Shown here: positions 1 through 6,704 of the stretch, piece by piece
Numbering within the stretch: position 1 is the first letter of the stretch
How the letters are laid out: every line of letters starts with the position of its first letter
DNA from: Methanobacterium sp. UBA279
GTDB lineage: Archaea > Methanobacteriota > Methanobacteria > Methanobacteriales > Methanobacteriaceae
Assembly (NCBI GenBank): GCA_002502855.1
Contig: DAQK01000013.1
Coordinates: 1-22,115 of the forward strand
Reading direction: 5' to 3'
Length of the DNA stretch: 22,115 nt
Made by a program: the position numbers and the translations under genes
The notes under the pieces: generated by a model
Databases searched by the model: none
Told to the model about the DNA's origin: nothing
The model's input: the letters and a program-made list of their open reading frames with translations, nothing else

Positions 1-221
1 TAATTAAATATTATATCCCATTATTAATAAATCTTCCGATTCTTAAGGCCCCATTTTAATATATATAAAATATCCATCCGTACTTTTATCAGAAACATTC
101 GGATAACTATCAATGTGTGAAATTAAACCCAAATGACCCATTAATTTTCACACCAAATCAGACACCCTGTTATAAATATTTCAAGAAATAAATAGATAAA
201 AAGAGGGGGAGAGCGAGACAA
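1..221 (+). promoter_or_regulatory. AT-rich upstream region and promoter of the glutamate decarboxylase gene
   Basis: No gene is visible here. A TATA-like element (TTATAAATAT, about 170-179) lies about 45 bases before the start codon, which would give a short leader. A purine-rich ribosome-binding site (AGAGGGGGAGAG, about 202-213) follows. A second AT-rich element near 57-72 could be an older or alternative promoter. An inverted repeat at 115-153 sits just upstream of the TATA box and is listed separately. Promoter positions are inferred from pattern only. Confidence 0.5.
115..153. repeat. Operator-like inverted repeat upstream of gad
   Basis: The left arm GTGTGAAATTAA (115-126) is matched by TTAATTTTCACAC (141-153). 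They are reverse complements apart from one extra A, and are separated by 14 bases. The repeat ends about 17 bases upstream of the TATA box of the glutamate decarboxylase gene, where an archaeal regulator could bind. Confidence 0.6.
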
Positions 222-1616
222 ATGTTATCTGGAAAAAAAGATATTAAAAAACTGGAGAAATCTGGAAAGGAGCACAGTACTGTTACCATGGCTTATGGGA
301 GTCGATATTTTAAGGATAGTATACCTAAATTTGAAATACCACAGGATGGCATGCCTGCACAGGCCGCCTACCAGTTGATACATGACGAGCTGAACATGGA
401 CGGCAACCCTGCCCTTAACCTGGCAAGCTTCGTCACCACCTGGATGGAACCCGAGGCAGATAAGCTGATAATGGAATCTGTGAATAAAAACTACGTGGAC
501 AACGACGAATACCCTCAAACCCAGAAGATAGAAGAAAGGGTGGTTAACATATTAGCCAGACTATTCAACGCCCCTGAAGACTGCCAATCTTTAGGCACTG
601 CCACTATCGGGTCATCAGAGGCCATAATGCTGGCACTCCTGGCCCATAAATGGAAGTGGAGGGAGCGTAGGAAAGCAAAGGGTAAGTCCATTGAAAACCC
701 AAACATAGTCATGGGTGCCGATGTCCACACAGTATGGGAGAAGTTCGCCAAATACTTCGACGTCGAATTGAAACTTATACCACTCCAGGAGGACCTGTAC
801 ACCATCACCGCAGAGGACGTGGCCAGTGAAGTGGATGAAAATACGATAGCCGTAGGCGTGGTCGTGGGTACCACTTTCACAGGACAGATGGACCCAGTAA
901 AGGAAATCAACGATTTACTACTGGAAATCAAAGAAAAGAAAGGATGGGATATACCCATACATGCCGACGGTGCAAGTGGAGGTTTCATCGTCCCCTTCCT
1001 GTACCCCGACCTAATGTGGGATTTCAGGTTAGAACAGGTGAGGTCTATAAATGTATCCGGACATAAATACGGACTGGTTTATCCTGGTGTGGGTTGGGTA
1101 ATATTTAAAGACAGGACAGACATACCACCGGACTTGATTTTCAACATAAACTACTTGGGAGGTAATATGAGTAACTATTCACTTAACTTCTCCAAGGCAA
1201 GTAACACCATAATAGCACAGTACTACAACATCATCCGCTTAGGCTTCAATGGTTATAAGGATATCATGGACAACATGATTGAAAACACGAGGTACATGGT
1301 AGGAAAACTCGAAGAAACCGGGAAATTTGAAGTTATAAATCAGGGCCTCCTTTTTCCCCTGGTTACAGTTCGATTGAAGGATGTAAATTTCACAGTCTTC
1401 CAGTTATCGGATAAGCTCAGGGAGAAGGGCTGGATAGTACCAGCGTACACCCTACCTGCAAATGCCGATGATATCGCAGTCCTCAGGATGGTGGTCAAAG
1501 AGAATTTCGGTAGAGATATGGTGGAGTCTTTCCTTGATGACATTACAACAGCATGTAAGGGACTGGAATCAGAAAATAACAAAGATTTAAGGGAAAATCC
1601 AACTTTACTCTATTAA
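222..1616 (+). CDS. gadB: Glutamate decarboxylase (PLP-dependent, bacterial GadB type)
   Basis: Decarboxylates L-glutamate to GABA and CO2 with pyridoxal phosphate. The 464-residue length equals that of E. coli GadB (466), and the similarity runs through the whole chain: DELNMDGNPALNLASF near residue 55, the GSSEA phosphate-binding stretch near 130, HADGASGGF near 247 with the PLP-pyridine Asp249, and SGHKYG near 279 with the Schiff-base Lys282. It is much longer than the usual archaeal tyrosine/aspartate decarboxylase MfnA (about 380 residues), so it is not that enzyme. The C-terminus ends in LLY and lacks the His-Thr end used by E. coli GadB for pH gating. No glutamate/GABA antiporter is in the window. 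ATG 222 follows a good ribosome-binding site. The gene looks bacterial in origin, but its base composition is not obviously foreign. Substrate specificity is inferred from family. Confidence 0.9.
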   Translation: MLSGKKDIKKLEKSGKEHSTVTMAYGSRYFKDSIPKFEIPQDGMPAQAAYQLIHDELNMDGNPALNLASFVTTWMEPEADKLIMESVNKNYVDNDEYPQTQKIEERVVNILARLFNAPEDCQSLGTATIGSSEAIMLALLAHKWKWRERRKAKGKSIENPNIVMGADVHTVWEKFAKYFDVELKLIPLQEDLYTITAEDVASEVDENTIAVGVVVGTTFTGQMDPVKEINDLLLEIKEKKGWDIPIHADGASGGFIVPFLYPDLMWDFRLEQVRSINVSGHKYGLVYPGVGWVIFKDRTDIPPDLIFNINYLGGNMSNYSLNFSKASNTIIAQYYNIIRLGFNGYKDIMDNMIENTRYMVGKLEETGKFEVINQGLLFPLVTVRLKDVNFTVFQLSDKLREKGWIVPAYTLPANADDIAVLRMVVKENFGRDMVESFLDDITTACKGLESENNKDLRENPTLLY

Positions 1617-1635
1617 AATATAGAATATATCTCCC

Positions 1636-1650
1636 TTTTTCATTTTTTTT
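1636..1650 (+). terminator. Oligo-T terminator after gad
   Basis: T5 and T8 tracts, separated by CA, lie 20 bases after the gad stop codon. Archaeal RNA polymerase terminates at such tracts without needing a hairpin. Confidence 0.5.
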
Positions 1651-1731
1651 ATTAAAAGTTAAATTATCTACTTCTACGATACCTATAATTGAAAAAATTA
1701 AAATTACAAGCACTATTATGGGGTAAAAAAT

Positions 1732-2358
1732 ATTGATATACTTGTCATATTAGCTCATCCTAGACAGGGAAGTTTCAATCATGCTATAGCCGAAACTGCA
1801 GTAGAAACACTTAAAAATAGACATAACGTTATTTTCCATGATCTTTATCAGGAGAAATTCGATGCTATCCTCCCCTACGATGAAATCCCCCGGGATGCAG
1901 AACGCGATTTGAAGATAAAAAAACACTGCAAAGAACTGGAAACCGCACAAGGAATCGTCATAGTCCATCCCAACTGGTGGGGCCAGCCTCCGGCTATTTT
2001 GAAGGGGTGGATCGATGGGATGATAAGGGCGGGAATAGCCTATAAATTTGTGGAAGGAGATCAGGGTGAAGGAGTGCCGGTAGGTCTTTTGAATGCTACT
2101 CAGGCAGTGGTTTTCAACACATCCGACACCCTACGAGAAAGAGAGATGAAAGTCTTTGGAGATCCCCTGGAGACCCTGTGGAAGAATTGTATCTTCGGAC
2201 TTTGCGGTGTGGAAGCCTTTCACCGGAAAAATTATGGAGTAATGGTAACCAGTATTATAGATGAAAGGGAAATTGGTTGGAGGGTGTTAGAACAACCGTC
2301 AACTCATTATTTTAGATCAGGGAATTTATATAGAAAGGGGACTATCAATTACATATAA
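1732..2358 (+). CDS. Flavodoxin-fold NAD(P)H oxidoreductase (KefF/MdaB-like), probable ATT start
   Basis: Likely an FMN/FAD-dependent NAD(P)H:quinone reductase or related flavin reductase. The N-terminus reads IDILVILAHPRQGSFNHAIAE, the first beta strand and flavin phosphate loop of this family. HPNWWGQPPAILKGWIDGMI, near residues 80-99, is the family hallmark. The reading frame is open from 1702, but no ATG, GTG or TTG occurs before TTG 1909, and starting there would remove the flavin-binding loop. The best start is ATT 1732, with GGGGT at 1720-1724 as a ribosome-binding site 7 bases upstream. This gives 208 residues, normal for the family. The ATG at 1718 is in another frame and meets TAA after two codons. 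The alternative is a frameshift or sequencing error. The electron acceptor cannot be told from sequence. Confidence 0.8.
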   Translation: MDILVILAHPRQGSFNHAIAETAVETLKNRHNVIFHDLYQEKFDAILPYDEIPRDAERDLKIKKHCKELETAQGIVIVHPNWWGQPPAILKGWIDGMIRAGIAYKFVEGDQGEGVPVGLLNATQAVVFNTSDTLREREMKVFGDPLETLWKNCIFGLCGVEAFHRKNYGVMVTSIIDEREIGWRVLEQPSTHYFRSGNLYRKGTINYI

Positions 2359-2462
2359 CCCGTTTTTAAACTAATAGAAGTTAGGTTTATTAACTCATAA
2401 CTTTAAAGATTTACCATAATCCTATTAAATGAAATTTGACAATCAATGAAGTGGTGCATCCC

Positions 2463-3191
2463 ATGGACTTAAGGCTACTTGAATTTGCTGGAAAACAGGT
2501 TAAACCAGATATCAGAAAGCTGTACGATATGAGAGAAGTTGTTTATGACCAGGAATGGTTACAGGTAACTGCAGATAAGGATCTCTATTACATGTACCGG
2601 GATTTATTCTATTCAAACCGGGATCATAACCTGATTAAAGAAAACGACTTGAGATATGACATAACAATCATTCCCCCTTCCAGCATGGGTATAGAATTTG
2701 TTAAGACCGCAGGACACTACCACCCATTAATTGAGGGAACCGGTTATACTTATCCTGAAATCTATGAGGTATTAAGTGGCGTGGCGCATTACCTGCTCCA
2801 GAAAAGTGAAAATTTAAAGATCACCGATGTAATAATTGTTGAAGCCAAGGAAGGGGATAAGGTGATCGTACCACCAAATTACGGGCATGTAACCATAAAC
2901 CCTTCAAATAAAGAACTTAAAATGGCTAACTGGGTTTCCAGTCAGTTTGAATCCATATACGAACCATACCGTGAGTATGGAGGTGCCGCTTACTTCGAAT
3001 TAACCGATGGTAGTCTGATCAAGAATGAAAACTATGAAAATCTACCAGAGATACGTAGGCTTAAACCAACCAACTTCTCAGACTTAGGACTATATAAAAA
3101 CAAAGAGATGTATAAGCTCATACGCGATCCAGATAAACTCGGCTACCTGAACCGTCCCCAGGACTATGATTGGTTATGGGAGAAGATTTAA
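2463..3191 (+). CDS. Glucose-6-phosphate isomerase, archaeal cupin type
   Basis: Interconverts glucose 6-phosphate and fructose 6-phosphate in the cytoplasm, for gluconeogenesis. The cupin metal site is visible: GHYH near residue 89, a Glu in PEIYEVLSG near 104, and PPNYGHVTINP near 142 with the later His. This matches the His-x-His, Glu, His metal set known for Pyrococcus PGI. Aromatic-rich segments and the C-terminal extension make it about 50 residues longer than the Pyrococcus enzyme. ATG 2463 is preferred because GGTG at 2453-2456 gives a Shine-Dalgarno site. An upstream in-frame TTG at 2436 would add nine residues but has no ribosome-binding site. It stands alone between two AT-rich gaps, and its stop codon lies inside the first copy of a tandem repeat. 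Confidence 0.85.
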   Translation: MDLRLLEFAGKQVKPDIRKLYDMREVVYDQEWLQVTADKDLYYMYRDLFYSNRDHNLIKENDLRYDITIIPPSSMGIEFVKTAGHYHPLIEGTGYTYPEIYEVLSGVAHYLLQKSENLKITDVIIVEAKEGDKVIVPPNYGHVTINPSNKELKMANWVSSQFESIYEPYREYGGAAYFELTDGSLIKNENYENLPEIRRLKPTNFSDLGLYKNKEMYKLIRDPDKLGYLNRPQDYDWLWEKI

Positions 3192-3260
3192 TCTTAAATA
3201 TTTATTTATAAACTCTAAACAAGATTTAATCTTTAGATGTTTATCTATAATCTCTAACAA
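3185..3260 (+). repeat. Imperfect tandem duplication carrying the promoter of the ACT-domain gene
   Basis: Two 38-base units (3185-3222 and 3223-3260) both begin GATTTAATCTT and end CAA. They match at about 33 of 39 aligned positions with two one-base indels. Each holds a TATA-like core (TTTATTTATAAAC; GTTTATCTATAATC). The first unit begins inside the last codons of the isomerase gene. The result is two potential TATA boxes upstream of ATG 3279. Confidence 0.7.
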
Positions 3261-3278
3261 ATAAGTTCGTGAATTAAA

Positions 3279-3935
3279 ATGAAAGAAATCGCCATTCAAA
3301 TCAAAGCTCAAAGTAAACCAGGAGTTTTACGTGATATTACAAATATGATGGCCAAGTGCGGCGTCAACATCACCTACACCTATCTTTTCACAGAAAATCC
3401 TGAATCAGCTTCCCTTTACATGGAACTGGAATGCGTGGAGAACGTGGATAAGTTCATCGAAAACATCAGGAACTTTAAAGAGGTTAAAAGCGTTAGCATC
3501 CACCATTCCATGGGTGAGATATATGGTAAAAGGATCATAATCATCGGCGGAGGGGTCCAGGTTGCTATGGTAGCCCAGGGCGCCATAACAGAAGCTGACC
3601 GCCACAACATCCGTGGAGAGAGGATAAGTATAGACACCATACCACTGGTTGGTGAAGAAGAACTGGCAGAAGCTGCATCAGCAGTAGCAAGACTGCCCAG
3701 GGTAGAAGCACTGGTACTGGCCGGTTCCCTGATGGGTGGGAAAATAGCAAGGGCCATAGATGAAATAAAAAAAGACCACGACGTCCTGGTCATCAGCCTG
3801 AACATGCCTGGTAGTGTAACTGAAAAGGCGGATCTGGTGGTCACAGACCCGGTACAGGCGGGTGTGATGGCAGTTATGGCCGTGGCAGATACAGCCATAT
3901 TCGATATAAAGAAGATTAAGAATAAAAAGTTTTAG
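3279..3935 (+). CDS. ACT-domain regulatory protein (DUF5612-like)
   Basis: Probable amino-acid or small-ligand sensing protein of methanogens; the function is not established. Residues 1-78 form an ACT domain: KEIAIQIKAQSKPGVLRDIT, then CGVNITYTYLF, the usual first strand, helix and second strand. From about residue 85 an alpha/beta domain follows, with IIIIGGGVQVAMVAQGAITEADRHNIRGE and LAGSLMGGKIARAI. Its repeated hydrophobic strands and glycine loops suggest a nucleotide- or phosphate-binding fold. I recognise the arrangement from archaeal proteins labelled DUF5612, from memory. The start codon has only a weak ribosome-binding site (GTGA). The promoter is duplicated (3185-3260). Confidence 0.7.
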   Translation: MKEIAIQIKAQSKPGVLRDITNMMAKCGVNITYTYLFTENPESASLYMELECVENVDKFIENIRNFKEVKSVSIHHSMGEIYGKRIIIIGGGVQVAMVAQGAITEADRHNIRGERISIDTIPLVGEEELAEAASAVARLPRVEALVLAGSLMGGKIARAIDEIKKDHDVLVISLNMPGSVTEKADLVVTDPVQAGVMAVMAVADTAIFDIKKIKNKKF

Positions 3936-3978
3936 AGATTATCATTAAATAAAAAGGGTTAAAAATAATAAAAAAAGT
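3936..3978 (-). terminator. Oligo-T tract for the minus-strand small gene
   Basis: Read on the minus strand, this gap contains a T7 run followed by further T-rich stretches directly after the stop of the 93-residue protein. The plus-strand gene converging on it has only A-rich sequence here. Confidence 0.4.
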
Positions 3979-4260
3979 TTAACTCATTTCTATAGCCCTG
4001 ATCAGTTTGCTTGCGGCGATTTTTAAGTCAGGATCAGTTATATCTCCACTTTCCCTTATTTTAAGTGCAAGTTCCAGAACCTTTGGTACATCTTGGGGGG
4101 TTAAGGTTTCCGCCATTTGCAGGTAAGTTTCGTTTGGTTTATCTTCGATAGTTTCGTTACTTTTAGCCATCATTTCTAACATGGCCTTGCAGGAACCCAT
4201 TACACTACTATCCTCTATGTTTTCACATTTTTCTAACAATTCTTCGGCTTTTTTATCCAT
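3979..4260 (-). CDS. Small acidic helical protein of unknown function
   Basis: I do not recognise this 93-residue protein. It is predicted to be mostly helical and acidic, begins MDKKAEELLEKCENIED, has Cys12 and Cys24, and a C-terminal half (QDVPKVLELALKIRE) typical of a helical bundle. There is no signal peptide or membrane segment. The start chosen is the ATG at 4260, because GTGGTGATAATC immediately upstream supplies a GGTGAT ribosome-binding site with 4-base spacing. The GTG at 4272 would lie inside that site. Gene status is supported by the good start site, a TATA-like CTATAAATTTTC about 35 bases upstream and a minus-strand oligo-T end. It is divergent from the DUF6448-like gene. Confidence 0.65.
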   Translation of the reverse strand: MDKKAEELLEKCENIEDSSVMGSCKAMLEMMAKSNETIEDKPNETYLQMAETLTPQDVPKVLELALKIRESGDITDPDLKIAASKLIRAIEMS

Positions 4261-4427
4261 GATTATCACCACTAATTATATTTAATGATTTGAAAATTTA
4301 TAGTTTTGGGGAATGCCATTTCCTCCTAATTTTAGCCAAAAATTCTATATAAAACAAAAACAATAGAATGAGTGCATAGCAACTCTCTAAAAATTTATTA
4401 AATCTATAGATTAATCGGGGGATTAAT
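4261..4427. promoter_or_regulatory. Divergent promoter region with palindromes before the DUF6448-like gene
   Basis: On the minus strand a TATA-like CTATAAATTTTC lies near 4292-4303, serving the small helical protein. On the plus strand TTCTATATAAAAC lies near 4343-4355. A perfect 12-base palindrome (AATCTATAGATT, 4401-4412) is followed by a 7-base inverted repeat, ATTAATC-GGGG-GATTAAT (4410-4427). The second repeat ends at the start codon and holds the G-rich ribosome-binding site in its loop. Confidence 0.5.
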
Positions 4428-4931
4428 ATGGCACCATATATAGATAGTATGGACGGACCAGTGGTAAAAGCTGCAGAAAACGCCTTAGATATGGAGAATA
4501 TTAAATACATTCTCCCCTACGTTTCTCCAGCCGATGAAGGAGAACTTAAAGATGCCTTTGAGAAAACTCTTTCGGTAAGGGAACTCAGTGGTGAAGCAGC
4601 TGAACTGGCCGATTACTGGTTTTTTGAAACGGCAGTCCGTCTGCATCATAAAGGAGAAGAGGAATCATACACTGGACTTAAAGCAGCAGGTACTGATTGG
4701 GGCCCTATCATCCCCAAGATCGACCAGGCCATTGAAACCGAAAACATAGATGAATTTCTGGATTTCCTATTAAACTTTATAAAGGAAGATATCCAGGGCC
4801 GATTTGACGATGTGTGTTCCAAAAAGGATTACGATGAAGACGATGTGGAAGATGCCCGGGAATACGTAAATACAAGGGAAGAATTCATCAGATATACACG
4901 TAAATTTTATGAATATGTAGAAAAAGGATGA
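4428..4931 (+). CDS. DUF6448-like protein
   Basis: Uncharacterised 167-residue protein. The opening MAPYIDSMDGPVVKAAENAL, then ELADYWFFETAVRLHHKGEE near 60 and YTGLKAAGTDWGPIIPKIDQ near 81, match a pattern I know from proteins labelled DUF6448, found in bacteria and archaea. The bacterial relatives begin with a His-Cys-Asp stretch (PHCDTMDGPVV). Here it is PYIDSMDGPVV, so the His and Cys are replaced by Tyr and Ile. The conserved His pair LHH near 77-78 remains. The protein is helical, very acidic near the C-terminus (KDYDEDDVEDAREYV), with no signal peptide. Twenty bases separate it from the cupin gene downstream, so the two are probably co-transcribed. Confidence 0.65.
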   Translation: MAPYIDSMDGPVVKAAENALDMENIKYILPYVSPADEGELKDAFEKTLSVRELSGEAAELADYWFFETAVRLHHKGEEESYTGLKAAGTDWGPIIPKIDQAIETENIDEFLDFLLNFIKEDIQGRFDDVCSKKDYDEDDVEDAREYVNTREEFIRYTRKFYEYVEKG

Positions 4932-4950
4932 AAAAGAATCAGGTGATTAA

Positions 4951-5274
4951 ATGACAGCAGAACTTATAGGAAAAACTTTAAAAACTGTAGATTTGATTGA
5001 ATACCAGGAAGGCGCGGTGGTAAGCAGGGAAATAATTAGAAAAGAAGCAGGGACAGTGACCATATTCGCCTTCGATAAAGGAGAAGGATTGAGTGAACAT
5101 ACAGCACCATTCGATGCCATGGTTCAAGTAGTGGATGGAAAGGCGGAAATCATCATCGACGGTAAAAGCAACATCCTGGATGCAGGAGAGATGATTATAA
5201 TGCCAGCCAATGTTCCCCACGCTTTAAATGCCCTGGAAAGATATAAAATGGTTTTAACCATGATTAGGTCTTAA
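4951..5274 (+). CDS. Small single-domain cupin protein
   Basis: A 107-residue cupin_2-type beta barrel. The first cupin motif is degenerate (GLSEHTAPFDAMVQVVDGKAEI), with a single His (His50) where many cupins have a His-x-His pair. The second motif is clear (LDAGEMIIMPANVPHALNAL, His90). A metal site with fewer ligands is possible. It could be a sugar- or small-molecule-binding protein or an enzyme; sequence does not decide. The ATG follows CAGGTGATTAA, a strong ribosome-binding site. It lies just downstream of the DUF6448-like gene and is probably in the same transcript. Confidence 0.75.
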   Translation: MTAELIGKTLKTVDLIEYQEGAVVSREIIRKEAGTVTIFAFDKGEGLSEHTAPFDAMVQVVDGKAEIIIDGKSNILDAGEMIIMPANVPHALNALERYKMVLTMIRS

Positions 5275-5275
5275 A

Positions 5276-5298
5276 TTTCTTTTTCTTTTTTTAATTTT
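5276..5298 (+). terminator. Oligo-T terminator after the cupin gene
   Basis: Several T tracts (up to T7) lie within 25 bases of the cupin stop codon. They separate it from the convergent homoserine dehydrogenase gene. Confidence 0.5.
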
Positions 5299-5336
5299 CA
5301 TTGTTTACATCAGGCAATTTAGATGAGAGTATCTTT

Positions 5337-6620
5337 TTATAACAACCTGATGAAAACAACCTCACCTTTAACTGTGTCCAGTTTTTCGATGCGTTTAACT
5401 GCTTCCTGAATATTTTTCTCGGTGGCCTGGTGGGTTACCATAAATATAGGGACGAACTCCCCCTTTTGGTGTCCTTTCTGGCTGAAGGAATCCACACTTA
5501 TGTTCAAATAACTCAGTATTCCCGATATGGAGTGTAAGACACCGGGTTTATCGATAACCCTCAGTCGCAGGTAATATTTTGATTCCACTTCATCCATACC
5601 CTTTATCCTGGTGACCCTGGTCTGTGGGGGGCCGTAGGTTATGGGGCTGTCCATTTCTTCTATGATGTCTATGATATCCCCCACCACAGCGCTGGCGGTG
5701 GGCATCATACCGGCACCCGCTCCGTACATTAAAACCGGTCCAACCACATCCCCTATGATATAAACCCCGTTGAACACATCGTTTACTGAGGCGAGGAGGT
5801 GTTTTTCATCCACCATGGTAGGGTGGACTCTTACTTCCAGTTCCCCATCTTTGATGGTGGATATGGCCAGGAGTTTGATGCAGCAGCCTAATTCCTTAGC
5901 GTATTCAATATCGTCCAGTGTTATCCGGGTGATTCCTTCCACATGGAACTTTTCCTGTTTGACGTAGACTCCGAATCCCAGTTTGGTGAGGATTATGAGC
6001 TTCTGGGCGGTGTCATGACCTTCAATATCGAAGGTAGGGTCTGCTTCGGCGTATCCTTTTTCCTGGGCTTCCTTTAGCACTTCCTGGAAATCTTGCTGCT
6101 CATCGGCCATTTTAGTTAAAATATAGTTGGCTGTTCCGTTTATGATTCCATATATTGCCTCTATTTTATTGGCAGCTAAGCTCTCATTTAAGGGTTTAAG
6201 GAGTGGTATTCCTCCACCCACACTGGCTTCAAATCCGATTCTCACCTGGTTTTCTTCGGCAGCTTCCATTATCTCTTCCCAGTGCTTGGCCAGCAGTGCT
6301 TTATTGGCAGTTACCACATGTTTACCCTTAGACATGGCGGTTAAAATGAATTTTAAAGCAGGCTGATAACCCCCTATCAGCTCTATAACTATGTCGATAT
6401 CTGGATCATCCAGTATATCGTTAACATCGGTGGATAGGATTTTTGGATCTATCTTCACCCCTCTATCTGTTTCAATATCCAGGTCCACTATTTTTTTCAG
6501 GTTAACCTTTCTTTGGACCTTGTCTTCTATGAGTGGCTGGTTTAAGTTAAAGGTTTCAACTACTCCGCTTCCAATTGTTCCAAATCCAATTAAACCTACA
6601 TTTATCTCTTTATTTGCCAT
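5337..6620 (-). CDS. hom: Homoserine dehydrogenase with C-terminal ACT domain
   Basis: Reduces aspartate semialdehyde to homoserine, the branch point to threonine and methionine. NAD(P) binding is by GFGTIGSGV at residues 12-20. Lys107 lies in VVTANKALLAKH, and the substrate domain shows IINGTANYIL (159-168) and GYAEADPTFDIEGHDTAQKL (189-208), with Lys207 a likely catalytic residue. Residues from about 350 to the end form an ACT domain (YYLRLRVIDKPGVLHSISGIL), the usual place for threonine feedback control. The length of 427 matches the bacterial ACT-containing form; some archaeal enzymes lack the ACT domain. The start at 6620 follows GGGATGGACATAA. Upstream lie a TATA-like GGATATAAAAAA and two direct repeats. 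Confidence 0.95.
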   Translation of the reverse strand: MANKEINVGLIGFGTIGSGVVETFNLNQPLIEDKVQRKVNLKKIVDLDIETDRGVKIDPKILSTDVNDILDDPDIDIVIELIGGYQPALKFILTAMSKGKHVVTANKALLAKHWEEIMEAAEENQVRIGFEASVGGGIPLLKPLNESLAANKIEAIYGIINGTANYILTKMADEQQDFQEVLKEAQEKGYAEADPTFDIEGHDTAQKLIILTKLGFGVYVKQEKFHVEGITRITLDDIEYAKELGCCIKLLAISTIKDGELEVRVHPTMVDEKHLLASVNDVFNGVYIIGDVVGPVLMYGAGAGMMPTASAVVGDIIDIIEEMDSPITYGPPQTRVTRIKGMDEVESKYYLRLRVIDKPGVLHSISGILSYLNISVDSFSQKGHQKGEFVPIFMVTHQATEKNIQEAVKRIEKLDTVKGEVVFIRLL

Positions 6621-6704
6621 TTATGTCCATCCCAGTTTTTGTTATAAGTGTGAATTATTTTTTTATATCCACTAATATTATTTGATATCCACTAAATTAT
6701 GATA
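6621..6704 (-). promoter_or_regulatory. hom promoter with paired direct repeats
   Basis: On the minus strand the 11-base word TTAGTGGATAT occurs twice (plus-strand 6685-6695 and 6665-6675), 20 bases apart, about two turns of DNA. The proximal copy runs into the TATA-like GGATATAAAAAA about 40 bases upstream of the hom ATG, covering the BRE/TATA. The spacing fits a dimeric or cooperative regulator. Confidence 0.5.

Noticed and set aside
2284..2358. Possible frameshift at the C-terminus of the flavin oxidoreductase
   Set aside because: Other frames meet stop codons quickly and do not restore a better family match; the present end is acceptable.
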